From NCBI RefSeq assembly GCF_025822765.1, contig NZ_JACKUK010000027.1, positions 1,626 through 65,625 on the forward strand: a stretch of 64,000 nt of DNA. The letters are read 5' to 3'. Both the position numbers and the translations under genes were made by a program. Below are positions 59,949-64,000 of this stretch, in pieces (position 1 is the first letter of the stretch; the number at the start of each line of letters is the position of its first letter). The notes under the pieces were generated by a model that was not told where the DNA came from, did not search any database, and saw nothing but the letters and a program-made list of their open reading frames with translations. Source of the stretch: Mycobacterium barrassiae. Its GTDB lineage: Bacteria; Actinomycetota; Actinomycetes; Mycobacteriales; Mycobacteriaceae.

Positions 59949-61844
59949 TCAGCTGCTTATTGGAGCGTCGAGGTCGTACACCGTCGTGCCCGCCACGTCG
60001 ATGGGTCTGAAGTTGTCTTTCACCCAGGTCGCGATGTCGTTGGCGGCACCCGACTCCCGCCAGGGGGGACCGCCGTGGCCGCCGGAGATGAAGTACCGCA
60101 CCTCGTGGTTGGCGACGTAGGACTGGAATTGCTCGAGCGTCGGCGAGTTGTCGACACCGGTGAACCCGCCGATCGCCATGATCGACGCGCCGGTTTTCAG
60201 TTCCAGACTGCTCGCGCCCATCGAGCCGATTGTGGCCGCGGCCCAACGGTTGTCCGCCCCTTCGACAAGATGCTGCAAGGTCGCGTTATCGGCGAGCCCA
60301 CCCGGACCGTCGCCACGCGGGGGAACCATCGGGGCGACGCGGCTCGGGCCTGCCATCGCCATCGGCCCAGCGCTGTGCGAGCTGGTCACCGTCGCGATGG
60401 AGTATCCGGTGGGTCCTAGCAGTCCGAAAAGCATTGCGGCCGCAATCAACACCGGCGTGTAACGGCCCACCCGGTGGGCCCCGACGGCGAGGATCGCCGC
60501 CACGAGGATCGATCCGATCAGCGCCACCCAGCGCAGCGCCGGCCACCAGTCCGGCGTTCGGTCGAGCAGGATGAACGTCCACACGCCGGTGCCCGCGGAC
60601 ATCGCCGCCAGCAGTACGCGTGGCACCAGGAACTCCCTGCCGCGCCACAGTTCTCGCGCCGAGATGCCGACCAGTGCGGTGATCGCCGGCGCCAGCGCGA
60701 CGGTGTAATAGGGGTGAATGATGCCGTCCATGAAGCTGAACACCGCGCCGCTGACCACCAGCCAGCCGCCCCACAGCAGGAGTGACGCGCGCAATCCCGC
60801 GGTGCGGACGGTGCCACGCGTGAACCAGAGTCCGGCCAGCAGGCCGATCAGTGCCGCGGGCAGCAGCCATGAGGCCTGGGCGCCCATCGACTCGCCGAAC
60901 AACCGGCTGATGCCCGGATCCCCTCCGAAGAAGTGGTGCGCTCCGTTCGGAACGCCGGATCCCCCTCCCGGCGGCGGCCCACCGGGCGGACGGCCTTCGC
61001 CACCGCTGCCGATGACACGTTCGATTCCGTTGTAGCCCAACGTCAATTGCAGCAGGCTGTTGTCTGATGACCCGCCGATATAGGGCCGTGAGTCAGCAGG
61101 CCACAGATCGACCAGAACGAGATACCAGCCGGCGGAGACGACCATGGCCAGACCGCCGATCGCCAGCTTGCCGATGCGCTTCCAGATCCCCACCGGCGCT
61201 GCGACGAGGAACGCCAGTGCGAGGCCGGGAACCACCAGGAAGGCCTGCAACAACTTGGTGAGGAACGCGAAGCCGATGAGGCAGCCGGTCAGCACCATCC
61301 AGCGGGTACCGGCCGTCTCGATGGCCCGCACCATGCAGTAGGCCGCCACGACTAGCAGCAGCACCAGCAGGGCATCGGGGTTGTTGAACCGGAACATCAA
61401 CGCGGAAACGGGAGTCAGCGCCAGTGCCGCGCCCGCGATCAGTCCCGCCGCAGGTCCGCTGCTGCGGCGGACGGTCGCATACAGCACCCCGACCGCGCCC
61501 ACACCCATCAACGCCTGCGGCAGCAGCATCGAGAACGCGCTGAACCCGAAGATCCGCCCCGACAACGCCATCAACCACAGGGATGCGGGCGGCTTGTCGA
61601 CGGTGATCGCGTTGCCGGCGTCCAGCGACCCGAAGAGCCACGCCTTCCAGTCCTGGGTGCCTGCCTGCGCGGCGGCGGCGTAGTAGTCGTTGGCCCAGCC
61701 GGAGGAGCCGAGCCCCCACAGGTAGAGCACCGCGGTTGCCGCCAGCAGAGCGAACAGCGCGGGACGCACCCAACGTGGTTGAACATCCCCGAGGTCGTTC
61801 GATGCGGGCGCGGTGTGCTGATGCACGTCGGCGGCGATGGTCAT
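59949..61844 (-). CDS. GT39/ArnT-like membrane glycosyltransferase
   Basis: A 631-aa polytopic membrane protein (about 11 helices) from ATG 61844. The first loop has GWANDYYAAAAQAGTQDWKA with the expected Asp, and ITVDKPPASLW. A Gly/Pro-rich loop (about 300-320) precedes a second set of helices and a C-terminal soluble domain (about 500-631). Predicted to transfer sugar from a polyprenyl-phosphate donor outside the membrane. Neighbour of a GT2-GtrA gene that could make that donor. Confidence 0.85.
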   Translation of the reverse strand: MTIAADVHQHTAPASNDLGDVQPRWVRPALFALLAATAVLYLWGLGSSGWANDYYAAAAQAGTQDWKAWLFGSLDAGNAITVDKPPASLWLMALSGRIFGFSAFSMLLPQALMGVGAVGVLYATVRRSSGPAAGLIAGAALALTPVSALMFRFNNPDALLVLLLVVAAYCMVRAIETAGTRWMVLTGCLIGFAFLTKLLQAFLVVPGLALAFLVAAPVGIWKRIGKLAIGGLAMVVSAGWYLVLVDLWPADSRPYIGGSSDNSLLQLTLGYNGIERVIGSGGEGRPPGGPPPGGGSGVPNGAHHFFGGDPGISRLFGESMGAQASWLLPAALIGLLAGLWFTRGTVRTAGLRASLLLWGGWLVVSGAVFSFMDGIIHPYYTVALAPAITALVGISARELWRGREFLVPRVLLAAMSAGTGVWTFILLDRTPDWWPALRWVALIGSILVAAILAVGAHRVGRYTPVLIAAAMLFGLLGPTGYSIATVTSSHSAGPMAMAGPSRVAPMVPPRGDGPGGLADNATLQHLVEGADNRWAAATIGSMGASSLELKTGASIMAIGGFTGVDNSPTLEQFQSYVANHEVRYFISGGHGGPPWRESGAANDIATWVKDNFRPIDVAGTTVYDLDAPISS

Positions 61845-61872
61845 CAATGGATTCCTTTGCGTTTCAGGAGAA

Positions 61873-63168
61873 TCAGCGAGTCCGGCGGGGATGGAAGACC
61901 CAGCCACGCAGGAGGACGAACCGCGCTGCCGTGGCCACGAGGTTCGCCGCCACCAGCACAGCGAGCTCGACCAGGTGATGCGGGTCGGTGACGAAAATGT
62001 GCAGGACGGCCAAGGATCCGCTGGTGATCGCCAGTGCGATCGCGAACACGATGAGACCCTCGACGTGGTGCCTGGTCACGTTGGCGGTGCCGCCGATTCC
62101 GAAGGTGAATCGTCGGTTGGCCGCGGTGTTGCCGATCGCGGTCAGCAGCAGTGCGATCAGGTTCGCCGCCTGCGCGCCGAGCGAGCCCTGCAGCAGCACG
62201 AAGAGCACGGCGTAGGCCGCCGACGACACCACGCCGATCGTGCCGAATCGCACCACCTGACGGAACAGCGATCCCGGGGCGGCCGACCGCTGTGATGAAC
62301 CCAGCTGTGCGGCAATGGTGTTCACCGGAATCGAGCCGTTGGCGAAGCTGCGCAGCAGCCGGCCGATACCCCTGAGATCAGCCGCCGCGGTCGCGACGAT
62401 GTCCACCCGGCTGTCCGGATCGTCCACCCAGTCCACCGGGATCTCGTGGATGCGCAGACCGCTGCGTTCCGCGAGCACCAGCAGTTCGGTGTCGAAGAAC
62501 CATCCGGTGTCGGCGACATGGGGCAGCAGGCGCTGGGCGACGTCGGCCCGAATCGCCTTGAACCCACACTGCGCATCCGAAAACCTCGCCGCGAGGGTGG
62601 ATTTGAGGATCAGGTTGTAGCAGCGGGAGATGACCTCGCGTTTGGCGCCTCGCACCACCCGTGAGCCCCGTCCCAGCCGGGTACCGATCGCGAGGTCGGA
62701 GTGTCCCGACACCAGCGGGGCCACCAACGGCGCGAGTGCGGCCAGATCGGTGGACAGATCGACGTCCATGTAGACCAGCACGGGCGCGTCGGACGTCGAC
62801 CACGCGGCGTGCAGGGCCCGACCGCGTCCCTTTTCGGGCAGTCGCAGTACGCGGATACCGCTCAGCTCGGCGGCCAGTTCAGTGGCGATCTGTGTCGTGT
62901 CGTCGGTGCTGGCGTTGTCGGCGATGGTGATGCGCGCTGAGAACGGAAAGTGCTCCCGCAGATGGCGGTGCAGGCGGTGCACCGAATCGGCGAGGGCGGC
63001 TTGCTCGTTGTATACCGGCACCACGACGTCGAGTACCGGAACGCCGGCCTCGCGCGCTATCTCGGTGGCATTGGGTCGGGATTCGAAACGGGTCCGAGCA
63101 GACATGCCACGTTCGAGGGCGAGATCGGTCATGGAACCCATCGTCGATCGGCCGGTTGTGTTGGCCAT
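61873..63168 (-). CDS. GT2 (polyprenyl-phosphate sugar synthase-like) fused to GtrA
   Basis: A 431-aa fusion. Residues about 40-270 are a family-2 glycosyltransferase (VLDVVVPVYNEQAALADSVH, DxD in YMDVDLSTD) similar to dolichyl/decaprenyl-phosphate mannose synthases. Residues about 300-425 are a four-helix GtrA domain, thought to flip the lipid-linked sugar. The start is uncertain (63168, 63141 or 63132). It lies between two GT39-like genes, which may use its product. Confidence 0.85.
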   Translation of the reverse strand: MANTTGRSTMGSMTDLALERGMSARTRFESRPNATEIAREAGVPVLDVVVPVYNEQAALADSVHRLHRHLREHFPFSARITIADNASTDDTTQIATELAAELSGIRVLRLPEKGRGRALHAAWSTSDAPVLVYMDVDLSTDLAALAPLVAPLVSGHSDLAIGTRLGRGSRVVRGAKREVISRCYNLILKSTLAARFSDAQCGFKAIRADVAQRLLPHVADTGWFFDTELLVLAERSGLRIHEIPVDWVDDPDSRVDIVATAAADLRGIGRLLRSFANGSIPVNTIAAQLGSSQRSAAPGSLFRQVVRFGTIGVVSSAAYAVLFVLLQGSLGAQAANLIALLLTAIGNTAANRRFTFGIGGTANVTRHHVEGLIVFAIALAITSGSLAVLHIFVTDPHHLVELAVLVAANLVATAARFVLLRGWVFHPRRTR

Positions 63169-63188
63169 TGGGCCAAGCTGTGTGCCAG

Positions 63189-64000
63189 CTATGAGTTCAT
63201 CGGCGGCCGGCTGAGGTCGTAGATGACCGTGCGCTCGACGTCGAGCGGCGTGAAGTGCGTCTCGACCCACTCCGCGATGTCGACCGCCGCCCGGCTTCCG
63301 CCGTGCGGCGATCCCCACGACATCATCCGACCGCCGATGAAGTAGTGGATCTGCCGCGTCGCGACGAGGTGTTGAAACTCCTCGAGCGACGGTGCGGGAT
63401 CGGTGCCGTTGAAACCTCCGACCGCCATCACCGGCGCACCGCTGGCCAGCTGATAGCCCGCGGCGTTGTTGGAACCGACGACCGCCGCGGCCCAGGTGTA
63501 GTCGTCGGCGTCGCGGACCAGTGTCGCCGTCAGCGCTACCCCGGGTTTCGGTGCATCCAGCAGACCGACGGGCCCGCCGCCGAACCCGTGGCGCGATGGG
63601 CCGACGTTCGGTATCGCGCCGCCGTGCGGCGTCGCCGCCGTCACGATCGAGTATGCCGCAGGCGCAGCCAAGCACGACACGATCGCAAGTCCGGCAACAG
63701 CCCGCGCCACCGTCGGCGTCAACCGGCCGGCGACCAGCAACAGTGCCGCCGCTGCCACTCCCCCGACCGCGACCACCGCCCGCAGCCACGGCATCCACTC
63801 CGCGTGACGGGACAGCAACACCGCCGCGAGGACAGCTGTCACCAGCACTGTGCCGGACAGCGCGGTCGCAGCACGGATGTCAGATCTGTTCCGCCACAAC
63901 AGTGTTGCGCCGATGCCGACACACGCGCCGGCGGCGGGCGCCAGCGCGACCGTGTAGTACGAATGCACGATGCCGTTGGCGAAGCTGAACACCATCGCGG
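63189..64000 (-). CDS. GT39/ArnT-like glycosyltransferase, C-terminal part (cut by window end)
   Basis: The C-terminal 270 residues of a second membrane glycosyltransferase like the 59949 protein: FSFANGIVHSYYTVALAP, membrane helices, then the soluble domain ending TVIYDLSRPPMNS. The start lies beyond 64000. The two paralogues share the final domain pattern (VMAVGGFNGTD versus IMAIGGFTGVD). Confidence 0.85.
   Translation of the reverse strand, partial: AMVFSFANGIVHSYYTVALAPAAGACVGIGATLLWRNRSDIRAATALSGTVLVTAVLAAVLLSRHAEWMPWLRAVVAVGGVAAAALLLVAGRLTPTVARAVAGLAIVSCLAAPAAYSIVTAATPHGGAIPNVGPSRHGFGGGPVGLLDAPKPGVALTATLVRDADDYTWAAAVVGSNNAAGYQLASGAPVMAVGGFNGTDPAPSLEEFQHLVATRQIHYFIGGRMMSWGSPHGGSRAAVDIAEWVETHFTPLDVERTVIYDLSRPPMNS

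Overview
The window is chromosomal DNA from a mycobacterium, most likely a fast-growing Mycolicibacterium. The evidence is the murA to rrn linkage, a MurA with Asp at position 117, the fused b-delta ATP synthase subunit, a Rho with a long Asn/Gly/Arg-rich insert, a DUF732 secreted protein and an F420-dependent oxidoreductase. The core gene order matches the M. tuberculosis block Rv1315 to Rv1284. Calls rest on reading translations and recalling families; no database search was run.

Layout. 1-424: 5' end of a 16S rRNA gene with leader and promoters (minus strand), downstream of murA. 425-2769: murA, a divergent cobalamin adenosyltransferase and a DUF2550 gene. 2777-10828: the complete F1Fo ATP synthase operon, minus strand, atpI-atpB-atpE-atpF-atpH(b-delta)-atpA-atpG-atpD-atpC. 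11073-15224: wecA, tsaC, prmC, prfA, rpmE (decaprenyl-P-GlcNAc synthesis, tRNA modification, translation termination, ribosome). 15450-18009: a TetR regulator convergent with rho. 18310-24737: thrB, thrC, hom, lysA, argS, then tRNA-Arg(CCG).

24888-37358 is an integrated mobile element of about 12.4 kb in the 3' end of tRNA-Arg, bounded by a 28-bp direct repeat. It encodes a tyrosine integrase, two AlpA/excisionase-type HTH proteins, a primase-polymerase/helicase, an HK97-like capsid candidate, a zinc-knuckle small-terminase candidate, several very small basic proteins and two uncharacterised proteins that may be cargo. It has no recognisable portal, large terminase, protease, tail or lysis gene. 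This fits a phage satellite that makes its own capsid and borrows the rest from a helper phage, analogous to capsid-forming PICIs and to the phiRv1/phiRv2 remnants of M. tuberculosis. Tandem 11-bp integrase arm-site candidates, large hairpins before the primase and GC-rich repeats before the terminase candidate are the main non-coding signals.

37376-54605 is variable chromosomal content: M48 protease/LemA pair, isochorismatase-like hydrolase, a 37-aa lipoprotein, a deleted FAD-oxidoreductase pseudogene, a large secreted protein, MarC, DUF4232 and DUF732 secreted proteins, alpha/beta hydrolase, SDR, SRPBCC, LLM oxidoreductase, methyltransferase, amine oxidase, nitronate monooxygenase, GNAT and VOC proteins. 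54749-58732 is a sulfate-activation operon, cysD-cysNC-cysQ-Rrf2 regulator. It is followed by a thioesterase, a beta-carbonic anhydrase and a cluster of GT39-like and GT2-GtrA envelope glycosyltransferases cut by the window end.
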